Source: Asparagopsis taxiformis
Lineage: Eukaryota; Rhodophyta; Florideophyceae; Bonnemaisoniales; Bonnemaisoniaceae
Assembly (NCBI GenBank): GCA_030407315.1
Contig: JALQPE010002425.1
Span: 62,001 to 126,000 of the forward strand
DNA length: 64,000 bases
Reading direction: 5' to 3'
This document shows, one piece after another, positions 50,313 through 59,390 of the stretch. A program made the translations under genes and the position numbers. Position 1 is the stretch's first letter, and every line of letters begins with the position of its first letter. The notes under the pieces were generated by a model that ran no database searches, had not been told where the DNA came from, and worked only from the letters and a program-made list of their open reading frames with translations.

Positions 50313-52709
50313 TCATTTCGCTTGATACCATGTCTTGGCACATTTCGCATCCACGGTCAAATCCACGAGTAGAGGTACGTCCACAGGGTTAGACATATCT
50401 CCCACCACAATAGGCAACGCTACTTCCGCAGATTCCTCGGGACCTTCGAGGATGATCTCGTCATGGACTTGCAGAATAATCTTCCAGCCCAAAGACTGCA
50501 GGACGCGATTGTGGTGCAATTTAACCATGGCAGCCATAACCAAATCCGCAGCCGACCCCTGCAATGGAGCGTTGATGGCTGCTCGTTCGGCATGGCTACT
50601 ACGAAAATAGCTCTTCTCGTAGATATCTGGTAAATGGCGTCTCCTTCCCAAAATTGTTTCTACATATCCATTCTCCCGAACAAACCGTTTGCAATCCCTC
50701 TGCCATTGCTTGACTTCTTGCCGTTCCTTGTACCACAGGTGTAATGTTTCACGTGCTTCCTCAGTGTCCACATTCCAATCTTTCGCAAGACCCTGCACAG
50801 TCTTACCATATGCAATCGAAAAATTCAACGTCTTTGCCTTCCGCCTCTCTATAGAAAACATGTCCTTGAGGAGAGGTACCGAGCTATCACTTTTGACATC
50901 CTTCTCCAAAAGGCAATCACCAACACTGACGGCATGAGCTACATTGTCAAACATAGTCATCGCTGTTCTTGAATGGAAATCACCTCCCGCCTCAAACGCA
51001 TCAAGCATGGACCTGCACTTCGTGATGTGAGCCAACAGCCGCAATTCCAACTGCCCGTAATCTGCAACTATCAACTTCTTCCCCTCCTCTGCGACAAAAG
51101 CATTCCTAACCTGGTAGCGATCTTTTTCCAACGACGGTTGGTTCTGGAGATTGGGGCGCCTGGAAGAAAGTCTTCCAGTCTCAGTGTTGAGATTTAGTGA
51201 TGCATGAATCCTCCCATCCTCCGCTGGCCAATGTTGCAGAGGGACGATAAAAGTCGATACCAATGTGGAAATCGATGTTGCAGAGATCATGTCATCTACT
51301 GCGAGGCACATCTCTGGATCACTTGGGTCACCATATACTGCTGGCGTCGCTCTTGGAGAACCGGCCAACTTCTTCATGGCAGATGCTGAGACACTGGGCC
51401 ATCCACTAGCTGTCTCTTCCTTAAATGCCTTGCCCAAGCCTTTCAGAACAATATCTTTCTTCACTTTCGGATTATCTGCATTCTTCAGCTCTTCCGCTTT
51501 CTGTTGATCTTGTTGGCAATGGCTTGAAGCCAGTTCAGTTAGACATCGACTTGCCATTACACCAGTCTGTTCGACGCAGAAAGACTTTTCTGGTGGCAGC
51601 GATTTGGATCGGTCTTTCCGATTCGTACATGGAGCGAAAAAAAGCACCTGCTTCTGAAGATCTGAATTAATATTCATGTATCGCGCATCTGGGGAATGTT
51701 TCTCAGCCCAGGCTCTGAACTTATCCTCAAGCGCCAGCCGGTCAACCTCTGCCTCTTGTTCTGCCTTTTTCAACCAGTTTACGTTGACTTTAAAGCCCGT
51801 TCGTTCTATGTCGGTCATCATTTGCCCGAAAGGAACAAGGAGACTGACATAAAGCTCGTAAAGATTTGCAAACTTGCTGGTGAGCTGGGGTGAACTATTG
51901 CGTCCATCAATTGTCATTTGCTCAAGCTTGGACTTGAGAGTATGACAGAGGCTGTACGTTAGCTTTGCATCCGCAGTCGAATAATCGATCCATTCATGTG
52001 CATACTCGGCATTCCTCTGCAATTCAATGGTATCAGGCACGACAAGCTTTTTCCCCTCAGCACCATTCTTGAGAATCTCCCTGCGGCCGAATCGATCTTT
52101 CATATTACACTTCTCTGAACCAGCATTGAGATAGTAAGCACACAATTCCTCAAGTGCATATCGCTGTCTAGACGAATCAACAAGTCGAGCCATATGCATT
52201 GTGTCGCCTGCAAAGCCACCCGGAACGATATTGTGATTAGTCAAAACATGTCGATCGAATGAATAATTATGCCAAACCTTCTTGCTGTCACTTTCGAAGT
52301 AGTGCTTGAAGACCTGCAACAAGCGCTCACCCGACTCGCCATCTAAACAGTCCACAAACAATCGCGGACCGGAGCCAAAGTCCACCTCCGGGCCGGCGTA
52401 GGCGGTGGCGCAGATGACGCGCCCTTTACCGACGGGGCTTTCCTTGGCGGGATTGACGGCGGTCGTCTCAGTGTCCCAGGCGACGAGCACGTCGGACGGC
52501 AGACGCATGAGCTGGGCGACCACACGAGCGGCAGAGCGTCTATCGCGCACCACGGTCACATCGGGGAGGGAGAGAGGTGTGTGCGACAACTGGTGCGGAT
52601 AGCGCGGTGGGACGGACGGCCGCGGCAAAGCGTGGTTGGTCTGAAGTCGACTACGGATGCATATGGGACGGTTTAGGGGACGGAGAATGCATTGGAAGGG
52701 AGTTTGCAT
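50313..52709 (-). CDS. POP: Plant-type organellar DNA polymerase (POP, family A), active-looking
   Basis: Predicted 798 residues. Replicates plastid and/or mitochondrial DNA. Residues 1-40 form a basic leader. Proofreading exonuclease: AWDTET (D79, E81), HNYSFD (D152) and DYSTAD (Y243, D247). Polymerase: motif A VADYGQLELR (D550), motif B ERRKAKTLNFSIAYG (R622, K626, Y634) and motif C QVHDEIILEG (H749, D750). All residues expected of PolI and POP are present, with no helicase domain, so it is POP rather than PolQ. A POP-type insertion lies between exo and pol. A paralogue lacking these residues lies 4 kb downstream in this window. Confidence 0.95.
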   Translation of the reverse strand: MQTPFQCILRPLNRPICIRSRLQTNHALPRPSVPPRYPHQLSHTPLSLPDVTVVRDRRSAARVVAQLMRLPSDVLVAWDTETTAVNPAKESPVGKGRVICATAYAGPEVDFGSGPRLFVDCLDGESGERLLQVFKHYFESDSKKVWHNYSFDRHVLTNHNIVPGGFAGDTMHMARLVDSSRQRYALEELCAYYLNAGSEKCNMKDRFGRREILKNGAEGKKLVVPDTIELQRNAEYAHEWIDYSTADAKLTYSLCHTLKSKLEQMTIDGRNSSPQLTSKFANLYELYVSLLVPFGQMMTDIERTGFKVNVNWLKKAEQEAEVDRLALEDKFRAWAEKHSPDARYMNINSDLQKQVLFFAPCTNRKDRSKSLPPEKSFCVEQTGVMASRCLTELASSHCQQDQQKAEELKNADNPKVKKDIVLKGLGKAFKEETASGWPSVSASAMKKLAGSPRATPAVYGDPSDPEMCLAVDDMISATSISTLVSTFIVPLQHWPAEDGRIHASLNLNTETGRLSSRRPNLQNQPSLEKDRYQVRNAFVAEEGKKLIVADYGQLELRLLAHITKCRSMLDAFEAGGDFHSRTAMTMFDNVAHAVSVGDCLLEKDVKSDSSVPLLKDMFSIERRKAKTLNFSIAYGKTVQGLAKDWNVDTEEARETLHLWYKERQEVKQWQRDCKRFVRENGYVETILGRRRHLPDIYEKSYFRSSHAERAAINAPLQGSAADLVMAAMVKLHHNRVLQSLGWKIILQVHDEIILEGPEESAEVALPIVVGDMSNPVDVPLLVDLTVDAKCAKTWYQAK

Positions 52710-53279
52710 TCTGGATGACTAATTCATTTCTGGTGCGGTTGGATCGTCGATGGCGTCAATCTGGCATTGGAGTATGACGGATAACGGACGGAAATGAGGG
52801 GCGGATGGGACTTGGTGGCGAGGGCGCTGACGAGAAAGTTGGTTGATGGTGTGCGTTTGTGTTGCTCACGATGAGCATGGACGGTTGTTTGGTATCTGGG
52901 TGGATAACAGTGATGGTTGTCGAGGGGTGGGTCGTCGACGTCTCGTGTTAGCTTTCAAGGGCTGTGATTCGTTCGCGGAACGGTATCAGCGCGCAAATAT
53001 ATATGTTACCACTTGGGATAATTTTATTGGTTGAATCGGAAACTCGCTGTTGTTTGCTATTTTTGCTCATCAAGTGTTAGCAATCATTGCGAAATCGGCA
53101 ACTGCAAGTTCACGAGCGAGAATCGAAGCGTTTCACTGGTCAAGCATGACAAGGGAGTGTACGCTCTCTCCCCATGTATACAAACGAAGGCACAACGCAT
53201 AACACTATTACATCACCCACAATCCAATAATCACCCGCTCATACTAGACGCCAACATCATTGGTTGCCCGCAGCCGATC
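52710..53279. other. divergent intergenic, POP / oxidoreductase
   Basis: 570 bases. The plus-strand frame entering the oxidoreductase is open from 53031 but has no ATG before 53280. A TATATATA-like stretch lies at about 52997-53004. Confidence 0.4.
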
Positions 53280-54548
53280 ATGGTGCGAGACTTTGACATC
53301 CTAATCTACGGCGCGACTGGATTCACGGGACAATTTGTGACGAAACAAGCCATCCGTCAGCACGCGCATCTCCGTCTAGCCATTGCAGGTCGATCCGACA
53401 CGCGTCTACGCGCACTGGTAGCAGAACTGAATCTGCCGCAAGGCACAGCCGCACCAGCCGTTCTCATCGCAGATGCAGAGCATGATCCCAACGCGCTGAC
53501 GCGTGTCGCATTGCGCACACGCGTCCTCATCAATTGCGTAGGCCCGTTCCGTCTGTACGGACGTGCCGTCGTCCACGCCTGCATCGAGGCGCAGACGCAC
53601 TACGTGGACATCTCCGGTGAGCCGCAGCACATCGAAGGACGTATGGCGGAGTTTCACGATCTCGCGCGCCAAAATAACGTCTGCATCGTCCCCGCATGCG
53701 GCTTCGATTCCATTGTTGCCGACATAGGTGCCGTGTGTTACACCGCGTCACATCTAAGTCGTCGCGCTGATCAAACTGGTCTGCAGCTGTATTTGGACTC
53801 GTTTTTGAGCTTTGCAACCGGCCCACGCGGCGGTAGCGTGCATACCACCACGTTGCGATGCGCACTGGAGGGTTTTGATACCGTTGAAGAGCTTAATCTT
53901 ATTCGCAAGTCGCTGCCGCGCGCGCCGGCAGCGGTGAGGCCGCTGCGTGGCGAGAAGAGGGACGGGTTTTTTAGGGATCAACGGCTCGGAGGGAATGCGT
54001 ACTGTACGTTGTTTCGAGGGTCGGATGCTAGTGTTGTCAGACAGTCGCTGCGCCTGTCGGATATCGGAGCTGCAGCTGCTGGGTTGCCTGGGTCGCAGGA
54101 TTTGGCGTATAGCGCTTATGTTGTTGTAGGTGATTGGACAAATGCTATGCGTTATATGTTTTCGAGTGTGTTGTGTTTGGCGTTTAATATGACATCTTGG
54201 GGAAGGGCGCTCATTTTGAAGTATCCAAAGTGGTTCACTTTTGGCTTTTTCTCCAATGAAGGACCGACCCTGCAGCAAATCGAGGATACATCGTTCTCAA
54301 TGACTATCTATGGGACGGCAAAGGAGGAAAATGGCAACGTTGCAGCGCGTATTGTGACGCGTGTTTCCGGTCCCGAGCCTGGGTATGATGCAACATCAAA
54401 AATTGTTACGAGTGCAGCTGTCACGTTGCTAGAAGATCGTGATGATATTCCTTCAGGTGTGCTAACACCGGCCGCTGCTTTTAAAAACAGTCAGCTCATC
54501 ACCCGTTTAGAGAATTGTGGAGCTCTGAAATTTGAGGTTTTGTCATAA
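53280..54548 (+). CDS. SCCPDH: Saccharopine-dehydrogenase-like oxidoreductase
   Basis: Predicted 422 residues. N-terminal Rossmann fold DILIYGATGFTGQFVTKQ (GxTGxxG) and LAIAGRSDTRLRAL; then VLINCVGPFRLYGRAVVHACIEAQTHYVDISGEPQ, typical of the SCCPDH/trans-acting enoyl reductase family. Includes VPACGFDSIVADIGA, GPRGGSVHTTTLR and a hydrophobic stretch near 282-300 (MFSSVLCLAFNMTSWG). Animal members sit on lipid droplets; mycobacterial ones reduce enoyl chains. The true substrate is unknown. Not the lysine-pathway saccharopine dehydrogenase, which has a different C-terminal half. Confidence 0.92.
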   Translation: MVRDFDILIYGATGFTGQFVTKQAIRQHAHLRLAIAGRSDTRLRALVAELNLPQGTAAPAVLIADAEHDPNALTRVALRTRVLINCVGPFRLYGRAVVHACIEAQTHYVDISGEPQHIEGRMAEFHDLARQNNVCIVPACGFDSIVADIGAVCYTASHLSRRADQTGLQLYLDSFLSFATGPRGGSVHTTTLRCALEGFDTVEELNLIRKSLPRAPAAVRPLRGEKRDGFFRDQRLGGNAYCTLFRGSDASVVRQSLRLSDIGAAAAGLPGSQDLAYSAYVVVGDWTNAMRYMFSSVLCLAFNMTSWGRALILKYPKWFTFGFFSNEGPTLQQIEDTSFSMTIYGTAKEENGNVAARIVTRVSGPEPGYDATSKIVTSAAVTLLEDRDDIPSGVLTPAAAFKNSQLITRLENCGALKFEVLS

Positions 54549-54646
54549 TTTTATCCGCAGACTGAAGTGCACCTCTCATTTGCTTCAATGTAAACTCAAC
54601 TTGCTGTTGTCCCGGCGACCATACCAGCAGATATTCGTTATCAATT

Positions 54647-55269
54647 ATGGCTGCCTACATCCACGGATGGTCTTCAACGGTACGGGCGCGCCCATTGGTG
54701 TCACCATCGGCCTGTAGTTCTAGAAGAGCTCGCGGCAGGGTACGAATGCGAACAGATTTACTTGAAGAACGTCGCAAAGTAAGAGATATTCTCTCTCGAG
54801 ATCTACCGAGGCAATATGATGAACCACTAAACCTGGATTGGAGCATTTACGCGAATAACGTTTCCTTTGACGACCCGACAACCAAGTTGAAAGGGAAGAT
54901 ACTGTACAAGGTAATCTTTGTTACGCAATGAATTATTTTTGACAAAAGTGGTTGCAATATGGTGTTCTAACTTGACGGTCTACGAAAACTGCGTTCATCC
55001 AGGGAATGATTCTGACCATTCTTGTTGTCATCAAGTCGCTTTTCAAGAATGGAACCGCACAGTTCGCACTTAATGACTGCGAACTGACTGAGGATGGATC
55101 CAAGGTACGTACAACTTTTTACACAAGCGGGACGACAAAGTGGGGTGCAAACATCGTCATATCAGGGGAGGACTACTTCTGGTTTGCGGATGGCTCTAGA
55201 CAAATAATTCGTCATCAATCCAGTTGGGATCAAAATCCCGAGGAACTTTTCCAGTCATTCCGGGGATAG
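54647..55269 (+). CDS. DUF2358 plastid-type protein, one intron
   Basis: Exons 54647-54910 and 55003-55269 give 176 residues. The intron (54911-55002, 92 nt) runs GTAATC...CTAAC...CATCCAG, phase 0, joining KILYK|GMILTIL. Exon 1 has a Ser/Arg/Ala-rich leader (about 1-45, possible transit peptide) then ILSRDLPRQYDEPLNLDWSIYANNVSFDDPTTKLKG, the DUF2358 signature (LxxDLPxxF...Y..D+.F.DP...f.G). Exon 2 ends WFADGSRQIIRHQSSWDQ, the usual GxIxRHxxxWD end. The family is widespread in algae, plants and cyanobacteria; its function is unknown (NTF2-like fold). Confidence 0.88.
54911..55002 (+). other. GT-AG intron in the DUF2358 gene
   Basis: 92 bases, donor GTAATC, branch-like TCTAACTTGAC, acceptor ATCCAG. 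Its removal joins two halves of one conserved domain in phase. Confidence 0.88.
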
Positions 55270-55778
55270 CACAATGAGCAATGAACTTTTTCCCATGCTT
55301 GTGATCAACGACTCCTTCCGTTTATCAATGTTATTCGTCTGCATCAAAAGTTGCAAGCTATGCCTTGGGTCTCAATGATTCTCAATTGACACATTGCCAG
55401 AGATACCACGGCTACTTGTCTCGCTATTGAGCTGGTATAGTCGTTAATTATTCGAGCAGATAGAATTTACTTGCTGTTGGAAAAACTAATGCTGCATCAT
55501 GTAATGAAGAATGCCGCATACATCGGGACATGTGGCAACAATTTGAGATAAACGGACACATATTTTCAAGCAATTTTTCACACCACCTTGATCAACACAT
55601 GTCATCCTCTTACCCGCAATCCCTCCCTCCCCTCTTTAACACAGGACTATTACCATCGCAATTGCACCTTACAGATCACCCATCCCACCAGTCTGAATCA
55701 CACACCCAAATCTACATCTCAGACAGCTCCCTCTACAACCCAAACTTGTATCCCGCTCCGACCGACAATTGCTCCGCA
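55270..55778. other. intergenic / COQ7 5' region
   Basis: 509 bases. From 55530 an ATG continues in frame into COQ7, but the 83 intervening codons are Ser/His/Pro rich and unlike a presequence. Confidence 0.4.
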
Positions 55779-56483
55779 ATGGCACAACGCCTAAGCGCAC
55801 AATTGCACCGAGCGTTGCGAAACCCGCATACCAAAGCATCCCTGAGCGTCCGACGGCAGATGCCGCGATCTCTCAGCACGCAGCAGCCCGAAAAGCCAGC
55901 CGCAGAGGCTGCGCCGACAGAGGAGCCGAAACAACGCATGTCGTCACCGCTACTCGCGGACGCCTCCAAGAAGAAGGTGATCGATAAAATGCTACGCGTG
56001 GACCATGCGGGTGAATTGGGGGCGCGTCAAATCTACGCGGGTCAATTAGCGGTCTTCGGTGGCACACCGGTTGGTAATATCATCCAGGAAATGGCTGATT
56101 CAGAGCAGAAACATCTTGATGCATTCGATCGATTGATCGTCGAGAGACGTGTCAGACCGACTGCAATGCTGCCGATCTGGAATGTCGCCGGATACGCGCT
56201 CGGAATGGGTACAGCGCTAATGGGCAAGGAAGCCGCCATGGCGTGCACTGTCGCTGTTGAGGAGGTCATTGCGGAGCATTATAATGATCAGGTGCGGACT
56301 TTGCTGGATTGGGATGATGAGAGCGAGCTCAGGGCTACGTTTAGAGAGTTTAGAGATGATGAATTGGAGCATAAGGATACGGGTATCGAACACGATGCTG
56401 AGCGTGCTCCGTTTTATAGAGCGATGAGTAACGTGATCAAGGTTGGGTGTAGAGCTGCCATTGCGATCAGTGAACGTGTCTGA
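55779..56483 (+). CDS. COQ7: Ubiquinone biosynthesis monooxygenase COQ7 (demethoxyubiquinone hydroxylase)
   Basis: Di-iron hydroxylase making the penultimate ubiquinone intermediate in the mitochondrial inner membrane. From ATG 55779 it is 234 residues (217 in human) with a basic presequence (MAQRLSAQLHRALRNPHTK). Diiron ligand motifs: VDHAGELGA, SEQKHLDAF, AVEEVIAEHY, DDELEHKDTG. PIWNVAGYALGMGTALMG is the typical membrane-contacting core. ATG 55530 would add 83 unrelated residues. The KKKVIDKMLRVDHAGE and SMxxIKxG-like end (MSNVIKVGCRAAIAISERV) are characteristic. Confidence 0.96.
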   Translation: MAQRLSAQLHRALRNPHTKASLSVRRQMPRSLSTQQPEKPAAEAAPTEEPKQRMSSPLLADASKKKVIDKMLRVDHAGELGARQIYAGQLAVFGGTPVGNIIQEMADSEQKHLDAFDRLIVERRVRPTAMLPIWNVAGYALGMGTALMGKEAAMACTVAVEEVIAEHYNDQVRTLLDWDDESELRATFREFRDDELEHKDTGIEHDAERAPFYRAMSNVIKVGCRAAIAISERV

Positions 56484-56610
56484 TTTTCTTGACCATCGGG
56501 ATGGATAACCCATTCGTGTTCATCTTAGGAAAGGATATCAGCTGAGATAGAATAACCAGTCTGTAAATAAATGACTCCACGATCGACTTTTATACAACAA
56601 AACTGGACGA

Positions 56611-58941
56611 CTATTCTCTGTAATTATGATGCAGATCACTCGTCTCGTCATCAGCTGCAGTTGCTACAACTCTCAAATCTATCTTCATTGCTGCATCCAA
56701 TTCAAACGCAAACGGCGACAGCATATCTTCTTCAATGAACGGGGCAGCAATCTCTGCCGAATAAGCGGGGCCTTCGAGAATAACTTCATCAGCATTCACA
56801 CAAACCACACGCCAGCCCAGTGCGTTCACAGTTTCGTTTGCCGCCAATTTCAAAACAGCAGCCATGACAATTTCCCCTGCTGATCCAAGTACTGCAAATC
56901 TCACAGCGGCACTCTGCGCATTTTCTCTCACTCGCCTAGTTCTCGAGCTTAATTTGTCTGTTCTTCTTCGACGACCCATCATTGTCTCGATAAAGCCTTG
57001 CTCCTTGGCAAGTTCCAGACATGCTGACCGCCAATGCGCGACTCCTTCGAAAGCGTCATACCATGTGCTTGCCATATCTGCTGCCTTACCGCGCGCCACT
57101 CCCATCTGTTTCGTCAAATTGTGAATGTTCCCGCCATTCACGACAAATCGATCCATATCTTCCATTAGCTGATATTCAACCGGAAAGCAATTTCTGATAA
57201 TATTACTGGCACTCTCTTGATCAACAACGCCCATCTCCTCGACAATACATCTTCCGTCCACAACCGCCTGGCGAGCATTATCAAATACAAGCACAGTGCC
57301 CAGGGCATTAAAATCGAAACCGCTTGACAATCGATCTAGAAACGCATCGCATTTGGATAGAATACCAAGAGCGTGCATATCCAACTGTTTATACTTTGCT
57401 GACAGAACGACATAGCCTGGTGCAGCTTTTAAAGCCTTCCCATGCAGAACGGCCATGCTGTCATCGCACATGATTTTGCCGGAATCTGAATCCACAAAAT
57501 GCGCCAACTTCACTCTGGTGCCCGCCTGCATTCCATAATCGTTTCGAGATGCGGGCGTAGTAAGAGATAATTTTTGGAGTGCTTTAGACCGCAGAAGATC
57601 ATCAACAGCATAGCAAAACTGTTTATCAGTATGGCATCCAAACGACGGATTGCCAGCACGAGGATATCCAACCGCTTTCCGCAGCGCTTTTTCAGACACA
57701 GCAGGCCATCCAGCTTTTGTGAAAACATGTGCTTGTTTCCCAGCTCCGATTAATGTGATTCTCTTTCTCGTCTTCCGACGCCGAGATGCAGTGGCGTCTT
57801 CAGTGGCATCAGCTGCTTCTGGATGAGTCAAAATAAATGTGTCGCTTACAGGCATGCTCCTCATCTTGACGTGAATATTCTGACACGGAGCAAAGAGCAG
57901 TTGGCGAAGTTGACTCGCAGAGTTGACATTCATCATCCGCGCATCTGGTGAATGTTGCGCTGCCCAATTGAGAAATCGTGAAAACAGAAATCTGCTCTCT
58001 GCTTCAAAGTTGTGTTTTTTGTCTTGTACCACGTCTCGATCAATATGAATTCCCCGTCGTTCAATAGCCAACAACTCTTTCGCGCACGGCCCAAGCAAGT
58101 TTGAATACGCCTCGTACAAATTGAATACACGATGCTTATACTCTTCCGGTGCGTTGTAACCGTGCATTACGGACGATTCCAACTCTGTACGGAGCTTCAT
58201 TCCGAGATCATGCACCAAAACTGCATCCACGGCCGCCCGTGCTATCCACGAATCATCTATACAGAGTTTGCCGGCTGTATCCCAGGGGCGTGCTCCCCTG
58301 ATAGATGGCTTCAACCCATTGCGAATCATCAGCGTCTCAACGTACCGCCATGTTTTCTTGTCCAGATACGCCTCTGACACCATGTCAAGATCTGTCATCG
58401 CGCCGGCATTATTGATAATCTGCAGCATGTGGCGCAGGTCGGCCACCAGACCGTTAAGCTCGATGCCATAATCATCCACTATCCTGGCACCTAGTGCATA
58501 GTCATACCACAGCTTCGAACAGTGCATGTCTTGAAAATAATTCTTCATCAGACCGCAAACTTGTTCATCAACCGCACGACCAGTAGAGATGGGAACGAAG
58601 AGATGGGGGCCGTTTCCAAAGTCCACATCCTCGCCGGCGAAAGCGCTCAATGTTTTCCATGTAACCGGATCTGCCTTTCTGTGGTTACATTTCGCGAGCT
58701 GTGGGCTCCATGCAACCCATTTGGAGCGTGGAAGCTCTACAAGCACCTTGATTGCATTGACGGCCGAATGCACGGTATCAACAACAGTAACACCGTCGAC
58801 TAGTCGCGATCCATCTCTCTGCCAGTCGTCTGCATGATGCGCGGCGGTGCATAGGCTGCAAAGGGAGACGCGTGTATTGCGCGGGGATATTGGACGACGA
58901 CTGGGGAGAATGGATCTGGTCAATTGGCGCACAAAGAGCAT
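56611..58941 (-). CDS. Degenerate POP paralogue: intact pseudo-DNA-polymerase
   Basis: Predicted 776 residues in one uninterrupted frame, alignable by eye with the active POP from its leader to its end (VDFGNGPHLFV, HSPDARMMNVNSASQLRQLLFAPC-like, VILEGP). Exo I DTE becomes SPQ (S79, Q81), exo II Asp becomes Gly (G151), exo III Tyr becomes Arg (R235) though its Asp stays. Polymerase motif A D becomes K516; motif B R/K/Y become Y or Q, E594 and N602; motif C H becomes A717 while D718-E719 remain. It should neither proofread nor polymerise. A basic leader (MLFVRQLTRSILPSRRPISP) suggests import. Retained length argues for a structural or accessory role, not simple decay. Confidence 0.85.
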   Translation of the reverse strand: MLFVRQLTRSILPSRRPISPRNTRVSLCSLCTAAHHADDWQRDGSRLVDGVTVVDTVHSAVNAIKVLVELPRSKWVAWSPQLAKCNHRKADPVTWKTLSAFAGEDVDFGNGPHLFVPISTGRAVDEQVCGLMKNYFQDMHCSKLWYDYALGARIVDDYGIELNGLVADLRHMLQIINNAGAMTDLDMVSEAYLDKKTWRYVETLMIRNGLKPSIRGARPWDTAGKLCIDDSWIARAAVDAVLVHDLGMKLRTELESSVMHGYNAPEEYKHRVFNLYEAYSNLLGPCAKELLAIERRGIHIDRDVVQDKKHNFEAESRFLFSRFLNWAAQHSPDARMMNVNSASQLRQLLFAPCQNIHVKMRSMPVSDTFILTHPEAADATEDATASRRRKTRKRITLIGAGKQAHVFTKAGWPAVSEKALRKAVGYPRAGNPSFGCHTDKQFCYAVDDLLRSKALQKLSLTTPASRNDYGMQAGTRVKLAHFVDSDSGKIMCDDSMAVLHGKALKAAPGYVVLSAKYKQLDMHALGILSKCDAFLDRLSSGFDFNALGTVLVFDNARQAVVDGRCIVEEMGVVDQESASNIIRNCFPVEYQLMEDMDRFVVNGGNIHNLTKQMGVARGKAADMASTWYDAFEGVAHWRSACLELAKEQGFIETMMGRRRRTDKLSSRTRRVRENAQSAAVRFAVLGSAGEIVMAAVLKLAANETVNALGWRVVCVNADEVILEGPAYSAEIAAPFIEEDMLSPFAFELDAAMKIDLRVVATAADDETSDLHHNYRE

Positions 58942-59390
58942 GAATGTCGCTACTGCATGGGCCGGATGCTCTTTGCTGTGTCAATTGGCGTTTGCGAGGT
59001 GATTCGTTGAAAAGACACGCGCGCACGACGTTGCACAGATGGTGGTGGCGGTCACAACGGCTGTCGACGGGCGATAACGAGACTGCCCATGTCTACGGCG
59101 TTACATTCGGAGGCAGATAGGGTTTTGATCAGTGATCGCTGCTGAAAAAAAGGTTTTCCACATTTCGAGACGTTGCCTCGAGGTTGGATGCAGCAGCCAA
59201 TCAATTGGTCGTCTACAAGAACCGTCGGCAAGCACGCGCATTGAATAATACTCAACCCTTTATCAATTAGTCCACAGCTGTGTAGTGATGATCTTCTACT
59301 AAGCAAATAAACATCCACCTCACGGCAGATTGATACAATATACAATTCCGCAACTAATCTACATCAAAAAAGGGCGCACACCCAATGACT
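58942..59390. other. intergenic / pseudo-polymerase 5' region
   Basis: 449 bases between the pseudo-polymerase and the HEAT gene, both minus. No element called. Confidence 0.4.
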
